Positions 52,058 through 60,157 of a DNA stretch of 64,000 bases are shown here, in pieces. The stretch's first letter is position 1, and each line of letters begins with the position of its first letter. Both the position numbers and the translations under genes were made by a program. Below the pieces are notes generated by a model, which searched no databases, was not told where the DNA came from, and was given only the letters and a program-made list of their open reading frames with translations. Source of the DNA: Curtobacterium aurantiacum (GTDB lineage Bacteria; Actinomycetota; Actinomycetes; Actinomycetales; Microbacteriaceae); assembly GCF_018598555.1 (NCBI RefSeq), contig NZ_JAHEWN010000001.1:344039-408038 (forward strand), in the 5' to 3' direction.

Positions 52058-52270
52058 ATGGCGGGGTTCGACGACATCACGAAGAAGGCCCAGGAGTTCC
52101 TGAAGGACGGCAAGGTCCAGGACGCCCTGCAGAGCGAGAAGGCCGAGGGCGTCAGCGACAAGGTGCTCGGCGGTGTGGCCGACGCGGTCAAGAAGGCCAC
52201 CGGCGGCAAGTACGACGAGAAGATCGACGGCGCGCGTGACGCCGCCGACAAGAAGCTCGGCAACGAGTAG
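52058..52270 (+). CDS. Small Rv0909-like protein (putative antitoxin family)
   Basis: The 70-residue protein MAGFDDITKKAQEFLKDGKV... is Lys/Asp/Ala-rich and entirely helical, with EKAEGVSDKVLGGVADAVKK and ending ADKKLGNE. It belongs to a widespread actinobacterial group annotated as Rv0909-family antitoxin, or resembling CsbD stress proteins. No toxin gene is beside it, so an antitoxin role is doubtful. GAGGAG is seven bases upstream of the ATG. A strong terminator follows. Confidence 0.8.
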   Translation: MAGFDDITKKAQEFLKDGKVQDALQSEKAEGVSDKVLGGVADAVKKATGGKYDEKIDGARDAADKKLGNE

Positions 52271-52282
52271 CGAAGCACCGTG

Positions 52283-52318
52283 CGACGGCCCGGGACCCGG
52301 CGTGGTCCCGGGCCGTCG
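52283..52318 (+). terminator. 15-bp stem terminator after the Rv0909-like gene
   Basis: CGACGGCCCGGGACC (52283-52297) pairs perfectly with 52304-52318 around a six-base loop, twelve bases after the stop codon. Confidence 0.85.
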
Positions 52319-52397
52319 ACGTGCCGACTGGACGCGGTCGGGAACAACGGACACCATGGACGGGTTGCTCCGGACAGCAGCACCAGGAGGACGAGTC

Positions 52398-53699
52398 GTG
52401 ACAGTCGTGGCGCCGAACCAGCCGCTCACCGAGACCGAGGTCGAGGCGATCAAGCAGGACTTCCCGATCCTCGCGCAGGACGTGAACGGGCAGCCGCTGG
52501 CGTACCTGGACTCCGGGGCGACGGCGGAACGCCCCCGTCAGGTCCTCGACGCCGAGCGCCGGTTCCTCGAACACGACAACGCCGCCGTCCACCGCGGTGC
52601 CCACACGCTCGCGGCGCTCAGCACGGACGCCTACGAGGACGCCCGCGCCACCGTCGCCGGCTTCATCGGCGCTGCAGCCCCGACCGAGGTCGTCTGGACC
52701 GCGAACGCGACCGACGCGCTCAACCTCGTCGCGTACGGCATGGCCAACGCCAGCCGTGGTCGTGGCGGTGCCGACGCGGAGCGCTTCCGCCTGGGCGCCG
52801 GCGACGAGGTCCTCGTGACCGAGGCCGAACACCACGCCAACCTCGTGCCGTGGCAGGAACTCGCCGCGCTGACCGGTGCCACCCTCCGCTGGATCCCGGT
52901 CGCCGACGACGGCACCTGGACCGCCGACGACGCCGCCGCGCTGATCACCGACCGCACGAGGGTCGTCGCGTTCTCGCACGTGTCGAACGTCACCGGGATG
53001 ATCGCCCCCGTCGAGCAGGTCGTCGGCCTCGCCCACGCCCGCGGCGCCCTCGTGGTGCTCGACGCCTGCCAGTCCGCACCGCACCGGCCCCTCGACGTGC
53101 AGCAGCTCGGTGTCGACTTCGCCGCGTTCTCCGGGCACAAGATGCTCGGCCCGAACGGCATCGGCGTGCTCTGGGGACGTGCGGAGTTGCTCGATGCCCT
53201 CCCGCCGTTCCGCACCGGCGGCTCGATGATCACCACCGTGACGATGGAGGGCTCCGAGTTCATGCCGGCGCCCGAGCGGTTCGAAGCCGGCACCCAGCCC
53301 GTGTCCCAGGCCGTCGCCCTCGCCGAGGCCGTCCGGTACCTGCAGGGCATCGGCATGGAGCGGGTCCGCGCCCACGAGGAGCACCTCGCCCGCCGGATGC
53401 TCGACGGTCTCGCGGCCGTCCCCGGCATCCGCGTCGTCGGGCCGCCCGCCGGCGTCCCGCGCTCCGGACTGGTGGCGTTCGACGTCGACGGCGTGCACGC
53501 CCACGACGTGTCGCAGTACCTCGACGCGCAGGGCATCGCCGTCCGGTCGGGCCACCACTGCGCCCAGCCCCTGCACCGCCGCCTCGGTCTCGTCGCGACC
53601 AGTCGCGCGAGTACCTACGTCTACACGACCGAGCACGATGTCGACCGGTTCCTCGCGGCCGTCGCCGAGGTCCGCGACTACTTCGGAGCGACCGCGTGA
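52398..53699 (+). CDS. sufS: Cysteine desulfurase, SufS type
   Basis: The 433-residue PLP enzyme takes sulfur from cysteine for Fe-S cluster assembly. NAAVHRGAHTLA and TEAEHHANLVPWQ line the cofactor, the PLP-binding Lys is in FSGHKMLGP at about residue 248, and the sulfur-carrying Cys is in VRSGHHCAQPLH at about 388. GTG at 52398 is chosen because of AGGAGG just upstream; an in-frame ATG at 52356 is possible. It overlaps the scaffold gene sufU by four bases. The other Suf genes are not in the window. Confidence 0.93.
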   Translation: MTVVAPNQPLTETEVEAIKQDFPILAQDVNGQPLAYLDSGATAERPRQVLDAERRFLEHDNAAVHRGAHTLAALSTDAYEDARATVAGFIGAAAPTEVVWTANATDALNLVAYGMANASRGRGGADAERFRLGAGDEVLVTEAEHHANLVPWQELAALTGATLRWIPVADDGTWTADDAAALITDRTRVVAFSHVSNVTGMIAPVEQVVGLAHARGALVVLDACQSAPHRPLDVQQLGVDFAAFSGHKMLGPNGIGVLWGRAELLDALPPFRTGGSMITTVTMEGSEFMPAPERFEAGTQPVSQAVALAEAVRYLQGIGMERVRAHEEHLARRMLDGLAAVPGIRVVGPPAGVPRSGLVAFDVDGVHAHDVSQYLDAQGIAVRSGHHCAQPLHRRLGLVATSRASTYVYTTEHDVDRFLAAVAEVRDYFGATA

Positions 53700-54145
53700 A
53701 CGCCCTCGACAGCCTGTACCAGCAGGTCATCCTCGACCACGCGAAGGCCCGTCACGGCGACGGCGAGCTGCCCGACGCCGACGCCTCGCACTTCGAGCGG
53801 AACCCCACCTGCGGTGACGAGATCACCGTCAGTCTGCGCCTCGACCCGGGCACCGACCGCATCGCCGGGCTCGCCTGGCAGGGCGACGGCTGCTCGATCT
53901 CGATGGCCTCGGCATCCGTCCTCACCGACATGGCCGTCGGTCGGACCGTGCCGGAGCTCCTCGCACTGACCGAGGAGTTCCGCACCATGATGCGGTCCCG
54001 CGGTGTCGGTGAGCCCGACGAGGACGTCCTCGAGGACCTCGTCGCCTTCCACGGCGTCTCGAAGTTCGTCATGCGCGTCAAGTGCGGCATGCTCGCCTGG
54101 GTCGCGGCGGAAGCCGCCGCGCGCGAGGCGACCGCGTCCCGCTGA
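53696..54145 (+). CDS. sufU: SufU zinc-dependent sulfurtransferase
   Basis: The 149-residue protein accepts sulfur from SufS. NPTCGDEI (Cys39, Asp41), GDGCSISMAS (Cys66) and VKCGMLAW (Cys130) give the three Cys and one Asp that bind zinc in characterised SufU. It begins with a GTG overlapping the sufS stop (GTGA), which couples the two. The last 15 residues are an Ala/Glu/Arg tail. Confidence 0.94.
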   Translation: MNALDSLYQQVILDHAKARHGDGELPDADASHFERNPTCGDEITVSLRLDPGTDRIAGLAWQGDGCSISMASASVLTDMAVGRTVPELLALTEEFRTMMRSRGVGEPDEDVLEDLVAFHGVSKFVMRVKCGMLAWVAAEAAAREATASR

Positions 54146-54183
54146 TCCGGGTGCGGCTCGCGATCGCGACCACCTGACGGCCT

Positions 54184-54215
54184 GGAGGCCCGGTGCGGGC
54201 CCGCCCCGCGCCTCC
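54184..54215. repeat. Degenerate member of the GACGGGAGGCCCG family
   Basis: GGAGGCCCGGTGCGGGC and GCCCCGCGCCTCCC face each other after sufU, with GGAGGC/GCCTCC ends preserved but the central arms no longer fully paired. Similar partial copies lie near 38780 and 58658. Confidence 0.5.
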
Positions 54216-54280
54216 CGTCCGCAGCCGGTCACCGACCGGGCCCCGGAAGGCTTGAATGGTATGCCTCATCAAGGGGCGCG

Positions 54281-54751
54281 ATGATCATCGAGACGGAGCG
54301 ACCAGGCTCGGTCCGAGCCGACGCGATCGTGCGGGCCTACCTGACGGAGGTCGCGTCGCGGTGGTACGGGCGGGCGGCGATGCCGGCCGCGGTCGACCGC
54401 GCGTTCGACGAGGAGCCGTACGACGACCTGCAGGGGGACTCCGGGGTGTTCGTCGTCGCGGATGACGGGGGAGTCGCTGTCGGCTGCGCCGGCGTGCGCT
54501 TCGTCGGCCACGTCGGCGAGCTGACGAAGGTCTTCACGCTGCCGGAGCACCGCGGCCGAGGCCTCGGTTCGGCGCTCCTGCGCCACGTCGAGGACGTCTG
54601 CCGGGTACGCGGGATCACGTCGATGCGCCTGGACACCCGCGCCGAGCTCGCCGAGGCCTGTGCGCTCTACGAACGGCTCGGCTTCATGCGGGTCCCGCCG
54701 TTCAACGACGACCCGTACTCGGACCGCTGGTACGCCAAGCCGCTCAGCTGA
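54281..54751 (+). CDS. GNAT-family N-acetyltransferase
   Basis: The 156-residue protein has the acetyl-CoA motif A, VFTLPEHRGRGLGSALLRHVED (about residues 86-107), preceded by GVRFVGHVGELTKV, and RLDTRAELAEACALYERLGF. It transfers acetyl groups to an unknown amine. AAGGGG lies upstream of the ATG. Its 3' end overlaps the next gene, convergent, by eight bases. Confidence 0.9.
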   Translation: MIIETERPGSVRADAIVRAYLTEVASRWYGRAAMPAAVDRAFDEEPYDDLQGDSGVFVVADDGGVAVGCAGVRFVGHVGELTKVFTLPEHRGRGLGSALLRHVEDVCRVRGITSMRLDTRAELAEACALYERLGFMRVPPFNDDPYSDRWYAKPLS

Positions 54752-55553
54752 CGGCGCCGATCTCGCGGAGTGCGTCGCCGACGGTGATGCGCTCGTCGCG
54801 TTCCTGCGCCCGCACCCAGCGGGCCTTCGCGAGCGCGACGGCCTCGTCATCGAGACCGAGGAGCTCGTAGAGCCCGTCGAGCTCACGCGGTGCGAGGTGC
54901 ATGAACCGCAGCGGGAACTTCTGTTCGGGGCTCGCGAAGCTCTGCTGTGCGAGCTGGTCGAGGACGCCCGGGTCGGTCTCTCGCTGTTCCATGAGCAGGA
55001 CGACGGTTCGTGACCTCGTCCCCATGAGGAAGGCGGAACGCACGTTCTCGTCCGGATCGGTCGCCAGGGTGATCTCGACGGCGAGGGGGAGGTCCTCTTC
55101 GCACGCGAGCTCCCAGCGCTGCGAGGTGTCCCCGTGGATCGCCGTGAGCATGTCCGGGTGGACGCCGAGGCCGCGCTCGCCGCGTTCCGGTCGCAGCGAG
55201 GACGGGCGGGGGTCGTCCCCGACGCGGGCGGTGGGGAAGCCGGCGCCCGTGTACACGGTGTGGGCGATCGGTAGGAACTGGAGCGCTTCGTGCAGCGCGG
55301 TCGCGGCGTCCTGCACCGCCGGAGCCGTCACGTCACCGTCGGCGGCCTCGATGGCGGTGGCGTAGTCGGAGAGGGCGGTGTGCTGCTGCTCGATGGCCCG
55401 GGCGAACATCTCCTTGCCCCTGGCGGTGTCGCCGAGGAGCCGCGGGTCCAGGTGGAGCGTGACGGCGCTCGGGTCCTGTAGGTGTCCCCGCTGCGTTGCG
55501 CCGCCAGACATCATGATCTCGAACGTCTCGTCTTGCTCGTGGGCATCGGTCAC
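54744..55553 (-). CDS. Hypothetical protein, 269 residues
   Basis: I do not recognise a family. The protein is soluble, acidic and mainly helical (LLGDTARGKEMFARAIEQQHTALSDYA, with AIEQQH and DAATALHEALQF) followed by a mixed alpha/beta second half (LPLAVEITLATDPDENVRSAFLMGT; RTVVLLMEQRE). There is no signal peptide, membrane helix or cysteine cluster. It starts with GTG at 55553. It lies between convergent GNAT and the dehydrogenase in the same direction; its use of GC-rich codons is like its neighbours. Confidence 0.75.
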   Translation of the reverse strand: MTDAHEQDETFEIMMSGGATQRGHLQDPSAVTLHLDPRLLGDTARGKEMFARAIEQQHTALSDYATAIEAADGDVTAPAVQDAATALHEALQFLPIAHTVYTGAGFPTARVGDDPRPSSLRPERGERGLGVHPDMLTAIHGDTSQRWELACEEDLPLAVEITLATDPDENVRSAFLMGTRSRTVVLLMEQRETDPGVLDQLAQQSFASPEQKFPLRFMHLAPRELDGLYELLGLDDEAVALAKARWVRAQERDERITVGDALREIGAVS

Positions 55554-55571
55554 GTCGCTGACGCTACCGGC

Positions 55572-56624
55572 TCAGGGGAGCGTGACGACGAGCTTCCGGG
55601 CGGAGACGCCGGCGCGGAGTTCGGCGAGGGCGTCCGGGATCGCGTCGAGGCCGGTGCCGATCACCGAGGCCGTCGGGGTCGCGCGGTACCGACCGGTGCG
55701 GAGCGCCTCGGGCAGGAAGTCGCGGTAGATCGCGGGGCCGACGTCGGACTCCGTCGGGCGGCCTCCCCAGATCGCGGTGACGTGGACCCCGTGTCGACGC
55801 TCGAGCCGCGCACGGATCGTCGTCACCGGTGTCGGGTACGCGGACGCGAGCCGACCGCTGCCGGTCGCCGCCCGAACGACCGGGAGCGTGCGGGTCAACG
55901 AGCCCTGACCGATGGCGAGGGTGCCGGCGAGCTCCCGGTCGGCGAGTGCCTCGAGGATGCGGCGTGCGGCACCGTCGTCGCGGTAGTCGAACACGGCCTC
56001 GGCCCCGAGGTCCTGCACGAACCCGTGGTTCTTCGGCGACGCGGTGCCGATCACGGCGTACCCGGCGGCCCGGGCGAGCTGGACGGCGTTGGCACCGACG
56101 CTCGTGGACGCACCCCACACCAGGACGACCCCGGGGCCCTCGGCCGTGTCCGCCGTCGGGAGCGACAGCGCGAGCTGGTCCGGTTCGAAGAGACCGGCCG
56201 CTGCGGTCGAGACAGCGAGCGGCAGGACCGCCGCCTGCTCGGCGGACAGGTCATCGGGAACCGGGGTGGTCACGCGTTCGAGCAGCAGGACCTGGTGCTG
56301 GAAGGCGCCTTCGGCAGCGCTGTTCCGGTGCTGCTCCTGCCCCGCGGCGTGCCCGACGACCCGGTCGCCCACACGAAACCGCTCGACGCCGGGGCCGATC
56401 GCGACGACGGTGCCGGCGACGTCCGATCCGAGGACCGCGGGGAACCGCAGCTTCGGGAACACCAGGTGCCGGAAGAGCCCGCCGACGGCGTCGACCGGGT
56501 TGACGGCGACGGCTTCGGCACGGACGACGAGTTCGCCGGGGCCGGGTCGGGGGACCGGCGCGGGTCCGACGGTGAACCGTCCGGTCGACGTGGTCCAGAG
56601 TGCTGCATTGCCCGATGACGACAT
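55572..56624 (-). CDS. Zinc-binding dehydrogenase family oxidoreductase (zinc-free MDR)
   Basis: The 350-residue protein has a GroES-like domain (VNPVDAVGGLFRHLV; AVLGSDVAGTVVAIGPGVE) and a nucleotide-binding domain (VVLVWGASTSVGANAVQLARAAG, about residues 165-187). Zinc ligands are missing. It resembles yeast-type enoyl reductase/toxD-like medium-chain reductases, which often serve detoxification. It is divergent from a TetR gene with twin palindromes between them and is its most likely target. Confidence 0.87.
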   Translation of the reverse strand: MSSSGNAALWTTSTGRFTVGPAPVPRPGPGELVVRAEAVAVNPVDAVGGLFRHLVFPKLRFPAVLGSDVAGTVVAIGPGVERFRVGDRVVGHAAGQEQHRNSAAEGAFQHQVLLLERVTTPVPDDLSAEQAAVLPLAVSTAAAGLFEPDQLALSLPTADTAEGPGVVLVWGASTSVGANAVQLARAAGYAVIGTASPKNHGFVQDLGAEAVFDYRDDGAARRILEALADRELAGTLAIGQGSLTRTLPVVRAATGSGRLASAYPTPVTTIRARLERRHGVHVTAIWGGRPTESDVGPAIYRDFLPEALRTGRYRATPTASVIGTGLDAIPDALAELRAGVSARKLVVTLP

Positions 56625-56654
56625 GGTGTCCCGATCCCTTGCTCGACGTCAGTC

Positions 56655-56713
56655 ATGACACGACGTGTCATCACCCATTCAACCATGACACGACGTGTCA
56701 TCACCACTACTGT
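56655..56713. promoter_or_regulatory. Twin perfect 17-bp operators between the dehydrogenase and TetR genes
   Basis: ATGACACGACGTGTCAT occurs at 56655-56671 and 56685-56701; both are perfect dyads around a central A and are identical. Centres are 30 bases apart, three helical turns. The second copy covers ATGACA (56685-56690), a -35-like box 17 bases before TACTGT (56708-56713), the -10 of the TetR gene. A repressor here would block both genes and itself. Confidence 0.88.
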
Positions 56714-56719
56714 GGACCC

Positions 56720-57295
56720 ATGCGTTGGTCTCCGGATGCCCGAGGGCGACTCGAGCGAGCGGCGTTCGAGTTGTTCGCCGAGCAGGGCTACCAGGCGACG
56801 ACCGTGCCGCAGATCACCGCACGGGCCGGCCTGACGACTCGCACCTTCTTCCGGTACTTCGCCGACAAGCGTGAGGTGATCTTCGCCGGCGACGAGATCC
56901 CCGACCTCGCCCGGACCGCCATCGAGGGAGCGCCGGCCGGGATCGACCCGCTCGACATCGTCATGCACGGCCTCCGCACCGTCGCCGACGAACGGTTCGA
57001 GGGGCGCCACGGTGAGGTCGGTTCCGTGCGGCGGCTGGTGCTGTCCGAGTCCTCGCTCCGGGAGCGCGACGCCCGAAAGCGTGCCGACCTGACGGACGCG
57101 GTACGCGAGGCCTTCGTGGGCCGTGGGCTCGACCCGTCCGAAGCGGCGGTGATCGCCGAGACGACCGTGATGCTGTTCCACCTGGCCCTCGAGGCCTGGC
57201 TCACCGGGCCCGCCGAACGCCGGATGGCCGACGTCGTCGACGAGCAGCTCAGTGCGCTCCGCGGGGTGCTCGATCGGCGGCCCGCAGCGTCATGA
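56720..57295 (+). CDS. TetR-family transcriptional regulator
   Basis: The 191-residue protein has the HTH AAFELFAEQGYQATTVPQITARAGLTTRTFFRYFADKREV, spread over residues 15-55, and a helical ligand-binding domain. ATG at 56720 lies six bases after TACTGT, so the message is leaderless. Its 3' end overlaps the convergent GNAT gene by 47 bases. Ligand unknown; the divergent dehydrogenase is the probable target. Confidence 0.93.
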   Translation: MRWSPDARGRLERAAFELFAEQGYQATTVPQITARAGLTTRTFFRYFADKREVIFAGDEIPDLARTAIEGAPAGIDPLDIVMHGLRTVADERFEGRHGEVGSVRRLVLSESSLRERDARKRADLTDAVREAFVGRGLDPSEAAVIAETTVMLFHLALEAWLTGPAERRMADVVDEQLSALRGVLDRRPAAS

Positions 57296-57704
57296 ACACG
57301 TCGACGCCGTCGTCGGTGTCGAACACGAAGCCGTGTCGCTCGTACAGTCGGCGGGCGGGGCTGCCCACCAGCACGTTGAGCCGCGTCGGTCCGTCGTGGG
57401 GCTCGTCGAGGACAGCGCGCAGCACGGTCGATCCGACTCCACGGCCTTGGACGTCGGGCGCGAGGTAGAAGTGCTCGACCCAACGGGCATCGTCCTCGAC
57501 CCGCACGGTGATCGAGCCGACGTCGCGGCCGTCGACCACGACGATGCGGGTCAGCTCCGGCTGGAACGCGTCGCGCAGCCGCTGCCGAACGCGCGTCTCG
57601 TCGAACACCCCGAGTCGTGTCAGGTCGTCGCGCAGCACCACGGCCCGGAGCTCGACGAGCCACTCGAGGTCCTCGGTGGTGCTGTTCCGCAGTGCGACGT
57701 CCAT
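57249..57704 (-). CDS. GNAT-family N-acetyltransferase
   Basis: The 151-residue protein carries VEHFYLAPDVQGRGVGSTVLRAVLDE (motif A at about residues 75-100) and NVLVGSPARRLYERHGFVFD. Its last 15 codons overlap those of the TetR gene on the other strand. Target unknown. Confidence 0.9.
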   Translation of the reverse strand: MDVALRNSTTEDLEWLVELRAVVLRDDLTRLGVFDETRVRQRLRDAFQPELTRIVVVDGRDVGSITVRVEDDARWVEHFYLAPDVQGRGVGSTVLRAVLDEPHDGPTRLNVLVGSPARRLYERHGFVFDTDDGVDVFMTLRAADRAPRGAH

Positions 57705-57729
57705 CCGATCAGCCTACGAACAAACGGGG

Positions 57730-58179
57730 TCAGGCATCGCCGCGGAGCGAGGTGACCATGCTCAGCAGGATCTGGCGGGCCTCCGCCTGCTGGTCCGCGG
57801 TCAGATCGGCGAGCATCCGCTGTTCGACCCCGCGGATCGCCGCACTCGCCTGCGCCAGGCTCCGACGTCCGCTCTCGGTCAGCTGTGTCGGCAGCGCCTT
57901 GCCGACGGGCGGCTCGGCGGCACGGGTGACGAAGCCGTCCCGCTCCAGGGCCTGCAGCAGGACGTTCATCGACTGCCGGGTGACGAAGGTGCCCCGGGCG
58001 AGTTCGGAGTTGGACAGGCCCGGGCGCTGGGCGAGCAGTTCGAGGCAGGAGTAGTGCGTCACCGTCATGCCGAGCGGGCGCAGCACGGCTTCCATCGACG
58101 CACGCAGCGCGCTGGCGGTCTCCTTGAGCAGGTAGCCGATCGACGTCTCGAGGTGGATGCCGGTGTCGTCTTGACGCAT
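57730..58179 (-). CDS. MarR-family transcriptional regulator
   Basis: The 149-residue protein has the MarR winged helix: PLGMTVTHYSCLELLAQRPGLSNSELARGTFVTRQSMNVLLQALERDGFV over residues 35-85, the wing following, and long terminal helices for dimerisation. The ATG at 58179 lies inside the first of two identical-type operators, so translation start and operator overlap; repressor binding should shut the gene off. Divergent VOC gene is the natural partner. Confidence 0.92.
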   Translation of the reverse strand: MRQDDTGIHLETSIGYLLKETASALRASMEAVLRPLGMTVTHYSCLELLAQRPGLSNSELARGTFVTRQSMNVLLQALERDGFVTRAAEPPVGKALPTQLTESGRRSLAQASAAIRGVEQRMLADLTADQQAEARQILLSMVTSLRGDA

Positions 58180-58223
58180 GTCAGTAGTCTGACATAGGTT
58201 GTCCCGTGTCAGAAAACTGACAC
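58178..58223. promoter_or_regulatory. Twin MarR operators TGTCAG-N4-CTGACA
   Basis: ATGTCAG-TAGT-CTGACAT (58178-58195) and GTGTCAG-AAAA-CTGACAC (58206-58223) are both perfect dyads with 7-base arms, centres 28 bases apart. The first covers the marR start codon, the second lies 20 bases before the VOC gene. Together they could close both divergent genes. Confidence 0.88.
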
Positions 58224-58242
58224 AAATACCAAGGAGCACCAC

Positions 58243-58611
58243 ATGCCCGTCACCGGCCCCGACTTCATCTCCCTGCAGACCCGCGACCTCGATGCCTCGC
58301 AGGCGTTCTACGAGCGGTACCTCGGCCTCGTCCGCTCGCAGGCCGGCCCGCCGCACGCCGTCGTGTTCGAGACCACGCCGATCGCCTTCGCCCTGCGCGA
58401 CCTGGTGCCCGGCACGGACCTCGACGCGGTGGCGCAGCCCGGCATCGGTGCCGCGATCTGGCTGCACACGACGGACGTGCAGGCGATCCACGACGCGCTG
58501 GTCGCCGACGGGCACCGGATCGTCTCGGCGCCGATCGACGGCCCCTTCGGTCGGACGTTCACGTTCGCCGACCCCGACGGGTACCACGTCACGCTCCACG
58601 ACCGCGCCTGA
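58243..58611 (+). CDS. VOC-family protein (glyoxalase/bleomycin-resistance type)
   Basis: The 122-residue protein has the paired beta-alpha-beta-beta-beta modules: FISLQTRDLDASQAFYERYLGL and VWLHTTDVQ-like segment IWLHTTDVQAIHDALVADGH, ending GRTFTFADPDGYHVTLHD, with metal-ligand His/Glu positions partly kept. AAGGAG lies nine bases before the ATG. Control by MarR suggests defence against a reactive metabolite; substrate not known. Confidence 0.9.
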   Translation: MPVTGPDFISLQTRDLDASQAFYERYLGLVRSQAGPPHAVVFETTPIAFALRDLVPGTDLDAVAQPGIGAAIWLHTTDVQAIHDALVADGHRIVSAPIDGPFGRTFTFADPDGYHVTLHDRA

Positions 58612-58627
58612 GTCCTGGAACCGGCCA

Positions 58628-58658
58628 CGCGTCCGGCGCGAGCGGCGCGCCGGACGCG
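58628..58658 (+). terminator. 13-bp stem hairpin after the VOC gene
   Basis: CGCGTCCGGCGCG (58628-58640) pairs perfectly with 58646-58658 around AGCGG, 17 bases after the stop. Confidence 0.8.
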
Positions 58659-58749
58659 GGGCGGGCCTCCAGGTCGGTGCCGGAGCCAGCCCGTCACGCT
58701 TCGTCACGATCCGTGACGGGCCGAGGTGTCCGACGTAGCGTCTCGACCC

Positions 58750-60153
58750 GTGACCACCAGCAGCGAGCACCGGCAGATCCGCTTCAACGCATTCGACATG
58801 AACTGCGTCGCGCACCAGTCCTCCGGACTGTGGCGGCACCCCCGCGACCGGTCGCGGGACTACCGCGACCTGAGCTACTGGACGGACCTGGCGAAGACGC
58901 TCGAGCGCGGGGCGTTCGACGGCATCTTCATCGCCGACGTCCTGGGGACCTACGACGTGTACGGCGGTTCGAACGAGGCCGCGCTCCGCACCGGGTCGCA
59001 GGTGCCGGTGAACGACCCGATCCTCCTCGTGTCGGCGATGGCCTCGGTGACCGAGCACCTGGGCTTCGGCATCACGGCGGGCACCGCGTACGAGCACCCG
59101 TACCCGTTCGCCCGACGCATGTCGACGCTCGACCACCTGACCAAGGGGCGGGTCGGCTGGAACGTCGTCACCGGGTACCTGCCGAGTGCCGCGCGGAACA
59201 TGGGGCAGACCGACCAGCTGTCGCACGACGACCGGTACGACGTGGCGGACGAGTACCTCGAGGTGCTCTACAAGCTGTGGGAGGGCTCGTGGGAGGACGA
59301 CGCCGTCGTCGCCGACCGCGAAGCCGGGGTCTTCACGGACCCGGCGAAGGTGCACCCGATCGAGCACCACGGCACGCACTTCGACGTACCGGGCATCCAC
59401 CTGTCCGAGCCGTCCGTGCAGCGCACGCCCGTCATCTACCAGGCGGGTGCGTCACCGCGCGGCATCCGCTTCGCCGCGGAGAACGCGGAAGCCGTCTTCG
59501 TCGGGGCGCCGACCGTCGAGCAGCTCGCGTCGACCGTCGCCAAGGTCCGGGACGCCCTGGAGGCAGCTGGTCGCGACCGGTACGCCGCCCGCGTCTACAC
59601 GCTGCTCACCGTGATCACGGACGCCACCGACGAGCTCGCCCAGGCGAAGTACGAGGACTACCTGTCGTACGCCTCGGAGCTCGGTGCGCTGGTGCTCAAT
59701 TCCGGCTGGATGGGGGTCGACCTGTCGCAGTGGGACCTGGACCAGCCCCTCGGCGACGTCGAGTCGAACGCGATCCAGTCGGCGGCGGCGAACATCGCGG
59801 CGGCGACGGGGGAGGACGGGTCGAAGTGGACGATCCGTGACCTGGCGCGGCAGACGGCGATCGGCGGGCTCGGCCCGGTGGCGGTCGGCGGGGGAGCGAC
59901 CATCGCCGACCGGCTGCAGGAGATCCAGGAGCTGACCGACGTCGACGGCTTCAACCTGGCGTACGCGGTGACCCCGGGCACGTGGGAGGACGTCATCGAG
60001 TTCGTGATCCCGGAGCTCCGCACCCGTGGGGCGTACCCGGAGGAGTACGGGTCGGGTTCGCTCCGCCAGAAGCTGCACGGCCGCGGGGACCGGCTGCCCG
60101 ACGAGCACCGTGGGGCGTCGTTCAGGATCGGGAGCCGCGCGGTCGTAGGCTGA
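58750..60153 (+). CDS. LLM-class flavin-dependent monooxygenase (NtaA/DmoA group), second copy
   Basis: The 467-residue protein has the family marks FNAFDMNCVAHQSSGLWRHP near its start, GAFDGIFIADVLGTYDVYGG, STLDHLTKGRVGWNVVTGYLPSAARNMG and PVIYQAGASPRGIRFAAENAEAVF. It is a full-length long-form enzyme and differs clearly from the one at 3156. GTG at 58750 lies eight bases after TAGCGT; a GTG at 58726 is also in frame. A GNAT gene follows four bases on, so the two may form an operon. Substrate unknown; sulfur compounds are typical of the group. Confidence 0.9.
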   Translation: MTTSSEHRQIRFNAFDMNCVAHQSSGLWRHPRDRSRDYRDLSYWTDLAKTLERGAFDGIFIADVLGTYDVYGGSNEAALRTGSQVPVNDPILLVSAMASVTEHLGFGITAGTAYEHPYPFARRMSTLDHLTKGRVGWNVVTGYLPSAARNMGQTDQLSHDDRYDVADEYLEVLYKLWEGSWEDDAVVADREAGVFTDPAKVHPIEHHGTHFDVPGIHLSEPSVQRTPVIYQAGASPRGIRFAAENAEAVFVGAPTVEQLASTVAKVRDALEAAGRDRYAARVYTLLTVITDATDELAQAKYEDYLSYASELGALVLNSGWMGVDLSQWDLDQPLGDVESNAIQSAAANIAAATGEDGSKWTIRDLARQTAIGGLGPVAVGGGATIADRLQEIQELTDVDGFNLAYAVTPGTWEDVIEFVIPELRTRGAYPEEYGSGSLRQKLHGRGDRLPDEHRGASFRIGSRAVVG

Positions 60154-60157
60154 TCGG

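Noticed and set aside
52058..52270. Toxin-antitoxin module
   Set aside because: The small protein resembles a family labelled antitoxin, but no partner gene lies on either side and both neighbours are unrelated.
48515..52453. A 1312-codon open frame on the minus strand
   Set aside because: Only its last 271 codons (TspO-like gene) are supported; the rest lies antisense to corA and the ClC gene.
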